DNA from: Selaginella tamariscina
Taxonomy: Eukaryota; Streptophyta; Lycopodiopsida; Selaginellales; Selaginellaceae
DNA: 64,000 nt
Direction of reading: 5' to 3'
NCBI GenBank assembly: GCA_003024785.1
Contig: PUQB01000028.1
Coordinates: 984,444-1,048,443, forward strand
The translations under genes and the position numbers were made by a program. Below are positions 33,254-44,360 of this stretch, piece after piece. Under the pieces are notes generated by a model. It had not been told where the DNA came from and made no database searches. It saw only the letters and a program-made list of their open reading frames with translations. Every line of letters starts with the position of its first letter. Within the stretch, counting starts at the first letter, position 1.

Positions 33254-33357
33254 AGTCAAGCAGATTATTGCTGCAATTCCACTTATTGCAGCCAGGATTT
33301 GTATTCTGAATGATTACTGGCATCACTGGAACAATGTAGTTGCTGGAAGACTTATAG
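33254..33357 (+). pseudogene. LPP exon, 3' part, after the retrotransposon insertion
   Basis: The open frame reads VVKQIIAAIPLIAARICILN followed by DYWHHWNNVVAGRLIG, with donor G|GTAAGT at 33357/33358. It aligns with the third catalytic motif of PAP2 phosphatases, usually SRVDDYWHHWxDVFAG, where the second conserved His is the nucleophile. The His pair is kept, but the Arg of the motif is displaced (ARICILND). It joins 3304-3363 across the nest. Confidence 0.72.
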
Positions 33358-33567
33358 GTAAGTGTGTATATATATGTATGTATGTGTGCCTATATATGTT
33401 TATGTATGTGTATATATATATGTATATACAAGTACATGTCCAAACACACATAGATAAGATACACACACAGATGTACGTATTTATATTACATACACTACGT
33501 GTGTGTTTATATAGACTGATGTATGGTTTTCTATGAAGGGCTAGCTGTTGCATCTTAATATCTACAG

Positions 33568-33591
33568 GCAGCGTTTTACAAAACGAAGGAT
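33568..33591 (+). pseudogene. Candidate LPP microexon
   Basis: A 24-base block GCAGCGTTTTACAAAACGAA... is bounded by TCTACAG and GTAAGT. The same block with the same borders recurs at 57648-57670, and in degenerate form (GCAATTTTCCAAAGGATG) at several other places after CTACAGG. The phase fits the preceding exon. Coding status is inferred. Confidence 0.4.
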
Positions 33592-33739
33592 GTAAGTGTA
33601 CACACATAGGCACACACACAAACACATTTACAAATATATACACACACTTAATATGTATATATCCACAGTGTGCGTGTGTGTGTATATGCACACACATATT
33701 TATTTATTTATTTATATATATTTTATATTTTTTTTTCAG

Positions 33740-33832
33740 CATGGTTTACACACCATGAATCGAATATTCCTCACGATATTGGAGAATGGAAACCGACGTG
33801 AAATCTTACTTGATAATCCCCCGCCATCGAAA
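33740..33832 (+). pseudogene. Candidate terminal LPP exon block, first copy
   Basis: Acceptor TTTTTTCAG at 33739; the block contains ATCGAATATTCCTCACG and GAATGGAAACCGACGTG. In one phase it reads WFTHHESNIPHDIGEWKPT then stop. A second copy at about 34128-34230 stays open as WFTHPGLQEHHKSNILREC. Copies also occur at 57812-57900 and 58178-58280. I do not know this C-terminal sequence from other LPPs. Confidence 0.4.
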
Positions 33833-34468
33833 GTAATTATATTTAATTATTTTATCAGGTGTTTTTTTTTTTTTTGCATTTTGATTTAGTGTATATACGT
33901 CTACATCTATATTAAAGTACATATATAGACAACACAACGTATAGATATGGAGTACCCTCCTTGAATATTGTGTATATACATGTTGTGTACATATAAATTT
34001 TTTATATGTAGACTGACGTATCTTATATCTACAGGCAACGTTTACCAAAGGATGGACGTGAGGGTACACAAGTACGCACACACATATATTATGTATATAC
34101 TCACTGTGTGTGTGTGTGTGTTGCAACATGGTTTACCCATCCAGGACTCCAGGAGCACCATAAATCGAATATTCTTAGAGAATGTAAACAGGCGCAATAT
34201 TACTTTGATAACCCCCACCATAGATTTTATTAAAACAGTTTTTTAAAATTCTTTTAAATAATATAAATCGTTCGTCAGAAACCAAAGCCCATTTTTTAAT
34301 AAATACAAAGGTTTAAAAAGTACATGCATCATATAAATTTTTAATTCAAAATATTATATACAAGCTTCTTAATGTGGGGATTAAAATTCTAAATTTGGGG
34401 AATACAGTTTAAAAACCGATTCCAAAGAATATGTGTGGTGTGTATATCTCTCTCTATATCTATCTATC

Positions 34469-34528
<60 letters not shown>
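34469..34528. repeat. Compound microsatellite (TA)n(TG)n
   Basis: (TA)9 runs directly into about 20 TG units with one interruption near the end. The partner copy at 58549-58584 is (AC)n at the equivalent place, so the strand sense of the repeat differs. Confidence 0.9.
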
Positions 34529-34530
<2 letters not shown>

Positions 34531-35286
34531 TTGTGTGTGTGTAATGTCTGTTATATCTTAAATACATACATTCATCAAAGTTTCATGTTGTATATATGTA
34601 TTCATATAGTTATATGTGATACGTGTTTGAACATACACATTCTTTGCACTTTCATGCTGTTGACTTCGGTATGTTCCATGTATATGTATATTGTTTATAT
34701 ATGAAATTGATTCTAAAGAATATGCTTAAGGACGTGTCAGTCGTCATAGGTCGATGAGTATGTTGGTTCCTCTGGTGTGTGTGTGTGTGTGTGCGTAAGA
34801 TGCACAACACAGATATACACATAAACAACTAGATGCATAGACATGTGTTTTATGTGCAATATATTTTCTATATATTTGTTCCATATGCCATATAAACATA
34901 GGCATACGTACACATACACCCATTGATAGGTGGTATGTGAGAGAGAGAGAGAGAGAGAGTTTCACACACACGTGTACACACACATATACATATGTACAAT
35001 AATGTAAGTAAGTTTATATATATACACGTGAACACACATATACGTATGCACAATAATATAATATAAGTAAGAATTTAACACACACGTGCACACCTACATA
35101 TACATAACACATCCAAGAACTGTGAATTGAGTAATCCTTATTAAGCTATTGATATGGAGAATGGCCAATGTACTTTATTGTTATCAGTATTTCTTAAATT
35201 CGTTCTAATTAGAATATGTTTAATAAATGTTTCTAAATTCTAAATTTAATCTTATATATTTACATATCATGCGTGTATGTATGTAT

Positions 35287-35295
35287 GTGTGTGTG

Positions 35296-35361
<66 letters not shown>
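35287..35361. repeat. Compound microsatellite (GT)n(AT)n(AG)n
   Basis: (TA)10 from about 35296 is followed by about 23 AG units to 35361. The partner at 59340-59400 is much shorter. Confidence 0.9.
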
Positions 35362-35365
<4 letters not shown>

Positions 35366-38231
35366 CAAGATGTGTATGTGTTTATACACTTCATGTTGCT
35401 GACGCTTAGTTTTCTTCTGGTGTTGTTGGTAAATCCTGCTCTATAGAGATGGACACATATACCTGTTTATAAGCACCATACAAATATATGTATATGTGTA
35501 TATGTTTGTGTATACACATACATACATGTACACAGATACAGATAGCTGCATAGACATGTGTTTTATATGCACAGTGTAAATCCATATTTATGCGTTCTTA
35601 TATACATAAATTATATATATAAGCAATTTTCCAAAGGACGGATGTGAGCGAGTGCAGAGACAGAATCTCACACATTGACACACAATGTGTATTCTATTTT
35701 ATTTTAAATTCATATAAATTCCTTCTTTTTAAGGGTTTTAAATATCCAATTAATGACTGACGATATTGCCGCTCCATAATAAGAAATTTAAAATGAATTC
35801 AAATTCAAATTCTATTGATTCAAATGGATTTTAAATTTGATAAAGAAAAACACACGTTAAAACCGATTCCTCGTTTTTTAAATAAATCGGAAATAAAATG
35901 GTAAAATAATTTATAATTAATTAATTCTTAAAAATTATTAATTAAACATAATTAATGAGAGAAACAGATTCGAAAAGAGAATAAAAACTAATTAATTAAT
36001 TTTAAATACTAATTAAATAGTTACGAGTTGAGACTATCATTTAGTTTAAAAGTGCATTTTTCTTTCATTTTTTCTCATTAATCCTTCATTTTTTTAATCA
36101 TTTTTCTGGTCTTCGTTCATATTTCTTCGTTTTCCTGTCATTAAGACCATACATTCATAGTTCATAAAATCTTCGTTTTTGGGCATATTCTTTACGTCTC
36201 TTCATATAATAATGAGAATGGGAATGGATATGTTTGTTTTTTTGATTAATGTGATATTAAATTCAATTTATATATGCAAATATCACACTTATGTAACCTA
36301 ACACAGTTATATAAGTTTGTTAAATCTAAAATAAATAAAAATAAAAATAAAATTATATATATATTTTTAATTTTACTCTATAGATTTATCTTACAATGTT
36401 CACATGTATGTTTTTTATGGAGAAGTATAAATATTATCAGCAATGCATATGTGTGTGTGCACGTGTGTGTGAAATTCTTACTTATATTACACACTCGATA
36501 CGCACTTCGGAAAACTGCTACATGTCGTATAGGATGCAATAGCTAGACCTTCATAGCATATAGATAGAGTTTACTCATTAGGAGTGTATGTGTGACGTAT
36601 GCCTATGTGCATATTGAAACAGAGATATAGATATATATTGCATAAACACATGTCTATTCATCACACACACACACACCCCAGAAAACCAGAAAATACATCA
36701 CGAGTGATGCATGTCCTTAAGCATATTCTTTAGAATCAGTTTTTAAGAAATCGGTTATATAAGCAATATATAACACACATGTATATATGTATATTATACA
36801 TTGACACATGCATACAAAGACGAAGTCATCAGCATGAAAGTGCAAAGAATGTGTGTGTTCGAACACGTATCATGTACACATAACTATATAAATACGCATA
36901 TACAACGTGAAACTTTGATGAATGTATGTATCACTAGATAATTATATATATATATATATATATATATCATGTAACTACATTTAGATACTCTCTCACACAC
37001 ACATCAGAGGAACCAGAAAATACATCACTAACAAATACACTAATCGTTTTTAAATGTTTTCCATATTTAAAATTTTCATCCGCAATACTTTAAAGCTTGC
37101 ATTATGGAAGTATATAGAATTTTAAATTAAAATTTTATATGACTTTTAACCTTTTATAAGCATGACCTTGTTTGTGTAAAGAGTTTTATTATTTAAAATT
37201 AAAGATAAGAATAAAATAATTTTAATTTCTATTATTTTACAATTTTAATGTTCACTAGAGATTCTAACAAAACCAATAAAACTAAATATGTAATAATATA
37301 CGAAGTAATATATACGATTGACACGTGTCTTTAAGCATAATATTGTTTTGACTTTTACCGAGAGAACCGTTAGTGTCAGCATTATATGAATATAAAAACC
37401 TGCTTTATATGAATTTAAAAAATAAATGTACGCATACATTCATGTCTTAATGTGTGTGTGTGTCCATAGATACTCATACATATGTATATACACATATGCG
37501 TGTATGTATGTATAAAGATATTTATATACAACCATCAACTGGAATACACAGTGCATACACGCAACTATATACCCATATTTGGTGTGTGCAATGAACACAA
37601 GGGATCGGAGATAATCTTAAAAAAACAAAGTCAACGACATGAGATTGTTTCTAAATATAACACACACTTCATGTATATATGTACAAATAAATGGATACAT
37701 ATGTGTGTGCGTGCGGGTGTATTGTGCTATTTATGTATATATCAGACACTCTCATATGTAATATATGTTATGCATACAAATAGATATGTATAATGCATAT
37801 TTACATCATATGTTGGCTGATTTCTTTTCTGGTTCTATAGTTGAAAATCCTAATGTATGAAATCACTTTTAAAATATTTGCGTTATGTATATTAATCAAT
37901 GTATTGTAAAAATATATAAACTTTTAAACATTTTTAATTGAATTTCAAGGTTGTAGGCTTTAAAATCTTTGTGTTATTTGAATGTCATTTTAATTTTTTA
38001 CAGTTTAATCTTATTTCATTACGAGGAATATTCGATTGATGGTGTGAATGGGAAAACTAATATATATACATGCGTCTATGTGATTTATTTATTTTCAATT
38101 TAAGAGTTCGATTAATGTTTTGAACTGGTATTATAGAATTTCAATTGATATATTTTCGTTCAAATTTTGATTAAACATTTTGAAACGCTACATCGTTTAT
38201 TGCGGTTAAGATTATGTATATGTATCTCTCT

Positions 38232-38262
38232 TTATATATATATATATATATTATTATATATA

Positions 38263-38326
<64 letters not shown>

Positions 38327-38341
38327 ACTCTCTCTCTCTCT
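38232..38341. repeat. (AT)n run of about 95 bases, then (CT)n
   Basis: An almost pure AT alternation with phase changes (38233-38326), then CT to 38341. It could extrude as a cruciform. The duplicate near 61650-61670 has lost the AT run. Confidence 0.92.
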
Positions 38342-38550
38342 TATTTGTGGTGCATCTGTGTTACTCAATAATTTTCTTGTTCACCAAGTGGAGGGGGTTA
38401 AAATTTAAAATATTTATTAAAGATATACCCATATTATACTTAAGTTGAATGTGTAAAACCATGTTATTTATATTATTGTGCATATGTATATGTGGAAATT
38501 CCGAACATCATTATCTTTTTTAAGATATACCAAAAACGCACAAAACAACA

Positions 38551-39883
38551 TCATTCAGATCTCCTTTCATACTTCTTCTTGCACACAGAATTTCGGAAAG
38601 CTTCAAATTCAGCCTTCCACTCCTTGTGTCGAGATTCCAGGTGAGCCTGAACAGCCGGGAGCGTCCACTTGAGGACTCTGTCACCGTAGAGGATCCTTGC
38701 AATTCCAGAGATGACTTCCATGTCATAGAGATGCTTGTGCCTGTCACTGTCGCTCAGGACAATTCCTGACACAGGGTAATCAAGCATCACCATGGTGTAT
38801 GGCTGTATGTGAGCTTTCCAACAAGGACCAAAGTTTCCTTGTTGAAGACTGGCTGGTACAAATTGGATGGAAAACTCCACGTTGAGATTCCTAGCTGCCT
38901 CCCCCAGTCTCACCTCCATCGTGTTTCTGAAACATGGTGGCAGCTCCTGGTCACCCACAGCCAAGTAGGCCTTCTCCAGCTCAGCTATCTGCTGCAGATG
39001 AGTAGGCCTTCTTCGTGGCCCCGAGATACTCACACTTGTATCGCACTTGTTCTTTGAAAGAGGCAATGCCTCCGAGGGTGAGCTTGTTCTTGGCGCCAAC
39101 CTTCAAGCAGCCGACGGGATCGATTTCTGCGCAACCTAACCAACCGTAGCCCAGGACAGAGATAGGATCGGCTTAAACCTGCCTGCTCTCGCGTTCTCAA
39201 TGCCGCACAAGACCCGTAATAGCCCGTCTGAAATACGTCCTTGTAGAGCCAATCAGGGGTGAAACTTGATCTCGAAAATGGCACTCAGTACTACCCTGCC
39301 GGCCACCTTCTGTAGCATCTCACGTCCACGGCCTCGCGAACCTTGAGGCGGGCACCATCTTCATGGCGGAAACAGGTATTCGTGGCCGGACCAGCCAGTC
39401 ATATCACTGTAAATTGAAGCTGTGTAACTGAAGCTCCAAATCCGATGTGACGATCGGATCATCAATCTCTACTTCCACATCCATGCCTTCTGTGACGGTT
39501 GGAAGCCAACAAAAAGTAGGCTTGCCAGCAACCTCCTCCAGCTTTTAGCACTGAAGAACCTCCCCGGCTCTGGGTGCCAGACTGCCCAGTGCCGAAAGCA
39601 AGCTATACATGACTGCGCGGTATTGCAGCTCGCCTTTGATTGAGTCACCTGTGGAGAAGGAATTGGCCATCTTCTGAGCCTCCATGAACGCCTGCTCCAT
39701 TAGCAACCAGCCCACATCTTCGTCGATCCTCTTACCATCGAACTTGCTCACTGAATTCGCTGCGACCACATCTATCAATGGTTGCCTCATCACAAACTCA
39801 TTCTCCCCCATCTGACTGGCCGCGATTGAGCCCGCATAAATCACCTTCCGCTTTGCCATAGAATACCCTAAACCTAACGGCAA
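38551..39883 (-). pseudogene. Unrecognised intronless protein gene X, copy 2 (full length, broken)
   Basis: Minus-strand frames at 39883-39545, 39284-39030 and 39099-38551 cover the whole protein, about 430 codons from the likely start MAKRKVIYAG (ATG at 39859; an upstream in-frame ATG is at 39883). Relative to copy 1 there is a nonsense change where copy 1 has LQCEKLEE (stop for Glu, about 39547), several frameshifts, and loss of the normal stop after CKKK with six extra codons. No introns, signal peptide or known domain are seen. It is a pseudogene as read. Confidence 0.65.
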
Positions 39884-40250
39884 CGCAGGATGCCGCTAAC
39901 AGAAGACGTGGGATGCGGAGAACAGCCGATGAGCAGTCCTTTTGGTTTTTGGGCGGCACTTCTCGTTCTCAACATGATGTGGAAGATGGGACTCACAAGA
40001 TCTTGCTCAGGGAGGATCAAAAGTTGTGAAGAGATACCCAGAATCTACTGTCGCCAGGATTTGTACGATGCCCTATTGGTCCAGCTGCGTACTTGTTGAA
40101 GTTTCACAAAGATCATCTGACAGCCTACTATTCAAAGGAGCGATCTGTTCAAGGAGGAAGTTCCACTCGGTTCTGAGTTCAGAAAGTTGAGATACCCTCT
40201 TCATTCATGTCAGCTCGCTGAGTTTAGTGTATCACCTAGCGAGAAACAGA
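39884..40250. other. Coding-like segment upstream of gene X copy 2
   Basis: Both strands look coding. On plus, VRCPIGPAAYLLKFHKDHLT continues as YYSKERSVQGG, with stops further out. On minus, a 43-codon frame starts at 40204 (MKRVSQLSELRTEW...) and ends near 40073, in the same direction as gene X. GC content resembles gene X and contrasts with the AT-rich flank beyond 40260. It may be another piece of the same source unit. No family is recognised. Confidence 0.35.
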
Positions 40251-41995
40251 AACTAGCAAACAAGGATTCCCACTTAGATACAATTATACATACATTATGA
40301 GTCCAAACATGCAGTTAAATACATAAAATATAACATGTCTCTGTATATAACTTGTAGTTATTCATCTCTTTTTACTTATTATAATTTAATTTTGCTAATC
40401 TTACAGTTAACATTATGTAAGAGAACATGTACACACATAAAATAGATGCGTAACACATATGCATACGCATACATTTGTATATACTTACACATACACTTCC
40501 ATTGATAGATATACATAACTTCCATTAAGCTCTATATTGATGGACTCTATGAAGGCCAAGCAATTTTCCAAAGGATTGCATGTGTGTATTGTAGAAGAGA
40601 TTGCACATATACTATGCCCAATAATACAAAATAGCTTGCAGCATGATTGAATTGAGTATAGAATGGGTATTATCTTTAGTAAATGTTTTAAGTTTTAAAT
40701 CTTAACCATCAAAAGTAAATGTATTTTATCAGGTGTTTTTTTCAAGTGAATATTTAAAACTGTACAATAAGATCAGAACTGTAAAATATTAAATTACTTT
40801 TATTTTAACTTTACTTTAATAATACAAAGATTTTAACATGTAACATTGAAATTGGATTAAAAATGCTTAAAGACACATTTGCTTACTATAGAACCTGAAA
40901 AGAATCAGTCAACATATCATATAAATATGCATTATAATTATCTATTATATGCATGATATATACATATATAGCACACATTACACGAGCGCGCGCACACACA
41001 CACCTGTATCCATTTGTTTGTACATATATACATGAAGTGTGTTTTTGTATGTGTGTCTGTATTTTAGAGAAGCTAGTCAGACTTTCATGTCGTTGACTTT
41101 GTTTTTTAGGATGACTGTGTATATATTGATGGTTGTATATAAATGTCTTTATACATATTGTTTGTATGAGTATCTATGTACTTCTATATATATATAAACA
41201 TATGAATGTATGTGTACATTTCATGTTGTTAGTTTTGTTCAGGTAATTTTCTGGCTCAAACTTTGAGTTCTTTTATGTATGTATATGTGCATATTTATGT
41301 ATACACACATATATACATGTACACACAGATACACACATAAACAGATGGCATAGACCATGTGTTTTGTATGCAAATATCTATATCTTTGTTTTTTCATATA
41401 TAGTAATCCATATTTATGCATATTTACCTATAATATGCAAATACGTTACACACACACTCTTACATTTAATTAAACTTATTATATGGACCGACCGCTGCTT
41501 TTCTATGAAGGTATCCTAAAAGCACGGTTTTGATTAGAATATCTCTAGTGAACATTAAAATTGTAAAATAGGATAAAAATTAAATAATTTAGTTTTAATT
41601 TTTAATTTTATTCTTAAATAATATAAAGTCGGCTGCCAATCTCTGCCAGGCTCTTTATAAAAAGTTTGAAAAGTCGTATAAAAAAATTTTAAACAAGGAA
41701 AACAGTTAAAAACTGATTATATGGAATATGTGTATTTGTCAGGTGATGTATTTTCTGGTTCCTCTGATGTGTGTGTGTGAGAGAGTATCTGAATGTAATT
41801 ACATAATATACATACAACATACATACATATATATATGTAATGTGTTTATATTTCTATTAATACATACATTCATCAAAGTTTCATGTTGTTGTATATATGT
41901 ATTTATATGTGTACGTGTTTGAACACACGCTGTTGACTTCATCTTTGTGTGTATGTGTCCATATATATGTACATATGTTTATATAGTACTTAGGG
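40251..41995. other. AT-rich stretch with decayed repeat blocks
   Basis: No gene is seen. Copies of the exon-like block occur at 41087-41120, 41218-41270 and 41728-41770 (plus) and about 40880-40920 (minus). The segment 41690-41960 is the reverse complement of 36790-37060 and a sibling of 34430-34700. A (CG)/(CA) run lies at 40985-41003. Confidence 0.55.
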
Positions 41996-41996
41996 C

Positions 41997-42746
41997 CAAC
42001 CCACATTTAACGTAAAGTTAAGGGTGGATTTTATGTGTTTTTATTTTTGCATTAATATGCATACTTAAATATTATTATATAACTTTATTTTATATTATAT
42101 GCATATCACTTTTGCACTTAAATTACATAAAAAAACCCTATAAATATAGATTTATATATTTATTAATAAATAAATAAAATATTATGTCCCTTATGTTGCA
42201 TATAATTTTATAAAGATAAATATTAAATAGACCATATAAATTATTTGTTAATGCAATGACTCATAGTGTATACATATAGAAAAATTATATTTATATCCTG
42301 AAATTTATCATATTTACATATATACCTTTAAAAGTGTTATATACTTTTTTAAAAGTTATAAATTTACATATATACTTTTTTAAAACTTCAATTGTAATAT
42401 TTTAACTTTTAAAATAACAATATTAATTAAAAGTATATTTTCAATTCAGAATATATTAATGAAATAATTACATGTTAAATGTTAAAAGATTGTCATAGTA
42501 AAAAATAAAGTATTTTTAATAATTAATTATATTGTGATATATATGTTTAATAGTTGTAATTTGGACCTAAATTATGTTAAATATAATAAAATACAAATTA
42601 ATTATAATTTTTATTAATTTTTTAATTTTTTAATTTTAAAATTTATGAAGTTTTAAATTAAAGTTTTTGTAAATATAAACTTTTAGGTATATATATGTAA
42701 ATATGATAAATTTAAGGGGTATAAATGTAATTTTCCCTATATATTA

Positions 42747-42790
<44 letters not shown>

Positions 42791-42914
42791 ACTAATATAT
42801 GAATGCATTAATGAATAAATACATAAGTGTAGTGTGAATTAAAACACCCTTTAACATCAAAAATTTATGTTAAGGAAGAAAAGAAAAAGTGACAATTTTC
42901 TTAAAAGGTGGGTG
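41997..42914. other. Very AT-rich tract, possible decayed DNA transposon
   Basis: About 900 bases with little but A and T from 42050 to 42770, then (TA)n(TG)n at 42745-42790. The ends look inverted: CAACCCACATTTAACG at the left against the complement of CTTAAAAGGTGGGTGTG at the right. No TSD is convincing and no frame exists. The right end recurs at 1500-1600. Confidence 0.3.
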
Positions 42915-43231
42915 TGAAACACATCCGATTTATTTAAAAACTGATTCTAAAGAATATACGCAAGGACATGTGTCAGTCGTCAGGTCGACGAGTATATTTT
43001 AGTTCAGGTGATGTATTCTCTGGTTCCTATGGTGTATGTTTGTGTGTGACATGTACACACATAGAGACACACATAAACAAATACATAGACATGTGTTTTA
43101 TAAGCAATATATATCTATATTTGTTTCCATATGATAGGCATACTACACACATACACTCCCAATTACTAAACTCTATATATATGCACTCTATGAAAGTCTA
43201 GCTATTGCAGCTTAGCAGTTTTCCAAAGGAT

Positions 43232-43278
<47 letters not shown>

Positions 43279-44360
43279 TCCACACACGTGCACATACACA
43301 TACGTATGCCCAATAATTAAGAATAGTTTATTATATATATACACGTGAACACACATATACTATGCACAATATATAAGTAAGATATTTCACACACACATTG
43401 CACACACACATATACGTAACACATCCAAGAACTGGACAAGACCAGGCTATTGAGATGCTGTATTTTATTATTTTATCAGTATTTTAATTAGAATATGTTT
43501 AGTAAATGTTTTTAAATTCTAAATGCTAATCTTTTTATAAAGCCCACATAACAGGAAACATAAAATGTTTAAACGAAATGCATCAAATCAAAAAAAATAT
43601 ATAAATTTGATTGATTGATAAAAATAAAAATAAAAATAATGAGCTACAAAGAATATGCTGAAGGAAGATGTTTATTTATATATTATGTATATATTCATAG
43701 TAAAATATTTATATTTTACTTGATGGTTTAGGAACACCGTTAATAGAATATTACTCATGGTAATGACGCCGAATTTTACTGGGTAACCCCGAAGTACTTC
43801 GTTTCTGATAATATCTCTACTGCTTTTTCAAATTGTAATTAAATTTGTAAAAGTTAAAATTAATTTTTTATTCTAACTTTACTTTTAAATAAGATAAAGC
43901 TTCTGTCCCGCAACATAGTGAAACTTTAATTTTAAATAAGACAAAGCTTTTGTAATGAAAAGGTTAACAGTACTTCGAGAACAGGAATGTCGGTCAAAAA
44001 TTTGAAATTTGAGACGTTAAAACTCATTCCAAAGAATATGCTTAATGAAGCAATAGAACCAGAAAAGAAGTCGGCCAACATATCATGTAATATGCATGTG
44101 TGTGTGTGCGTGTTGACTAATGTACGTACGTACATAGTGTGGTGTGTGTGTTGTACACATGGAAACTAATCATTTATCTTTTTGTTGTATGCTCGGACGT
44201 ATAGTCATATGTATATTAGTAAGTCATACATATGTACAAGAACATGAAACCTTGATCGATTCATTTTTCTACTTATTATAACTTAATCTTACAAATTAAC
44301 ATAATGTAAACATGTGTATGTGTATGTACACATAAAGAAATGGATGCATAGAATATGAAG
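42890..44360. repeat. Dispersed duplicate (partner 1490-2440)
   Basis: The longer of the two copies. It retains a microsatellite (TG)13(AG)10 at 43231-43277 just after TTTTCCAAAGGATG, and the block ACACATCCAAGAACTGGACA at 43420, both absent from the partner. Confidence 0.8.
43231..43277. repeat. Compound microsatellite (TG)13(AG)10
   Basis: It lies directly after CAGTTTTCCAAAGGA. The same TG-then-AG arrangement after the same words recurs at 46951-47011 and, reduced, near 34935, 44470 and 59030. Confidence 0.92.

Larger units (their letters stand above)
2961..33357 (+). pseudogene. PAP2-family lipid phosphate phosphatase (LPP) gene fragment, interrupted by a retrotransposon nest
   Basis: LPPs are membrane enzymes that dephosphorylate phosphatidic acid and related lipid phosphates. 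Three exons can be read with GT-AG borders: 2961-3048, 3124-3186, and 3304-3363 joined to 33254-33357. They spell the LPP order: a membrane segment ending in HELHHAII, then KSFP followed by a position equivalent to SGHxS, then WSFAG, GHVVK, a hydrophobic run, and NDYWHHWNNVVAGRLIG, which matches the family signature DDYWHHWxDVFAGGLxG. The exon carrying the first catalytic motif (KxxxxxxRP) is not seen. In the second motif the usual Gly-His reads Asn-Asn. A stop codon and single-base frameshifts occur, and 29.9 kb of mobile DNA splits the last exon. It is a pseudogene as read. The family assignment rests on motif recognition only. Confidence 0.72.
32941..38425. repeat. Segmental duplication, copy 1 (partner 57019-61765)
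   Basis: Sequence and order match 57019-61765 throughout, from CACATGC(A/G)CATTCCACGAA inside element C gag, through the C primer site, LTR and TSD, the LPP exon and its downstream blocks, to AAATTTAAAATATTTATTA. Differences are mostly microsatellite length, single-base indels and some deletions in copy 2. The left boundary lies within element C, so duplication followed its insertion. Confidence 0.9.
33833..38550. other. AT- and microsatellite-rich stretch with decayed repeat blocks
   Basis: No intact gene is seen. It holds repeated copies of the exon-like blocks in both orientations: plus near 34020-34230, 34430-34760 and 35390-35470; minus near 36675-37060 and 37587-37640. Microsatellites lie between them. 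35700-36400 is plain AT-rich sequence with AATTAATT runs and no visible feature. Confidence 0.6.

Noticed and set aside
33213-33536. 107-codon frame continuing past the LPP exon
   Set aside because: Only the first part is exon; after GRLIG it runs through the GTAAGT donor into a microsatellite intron and translates TATG repeats.
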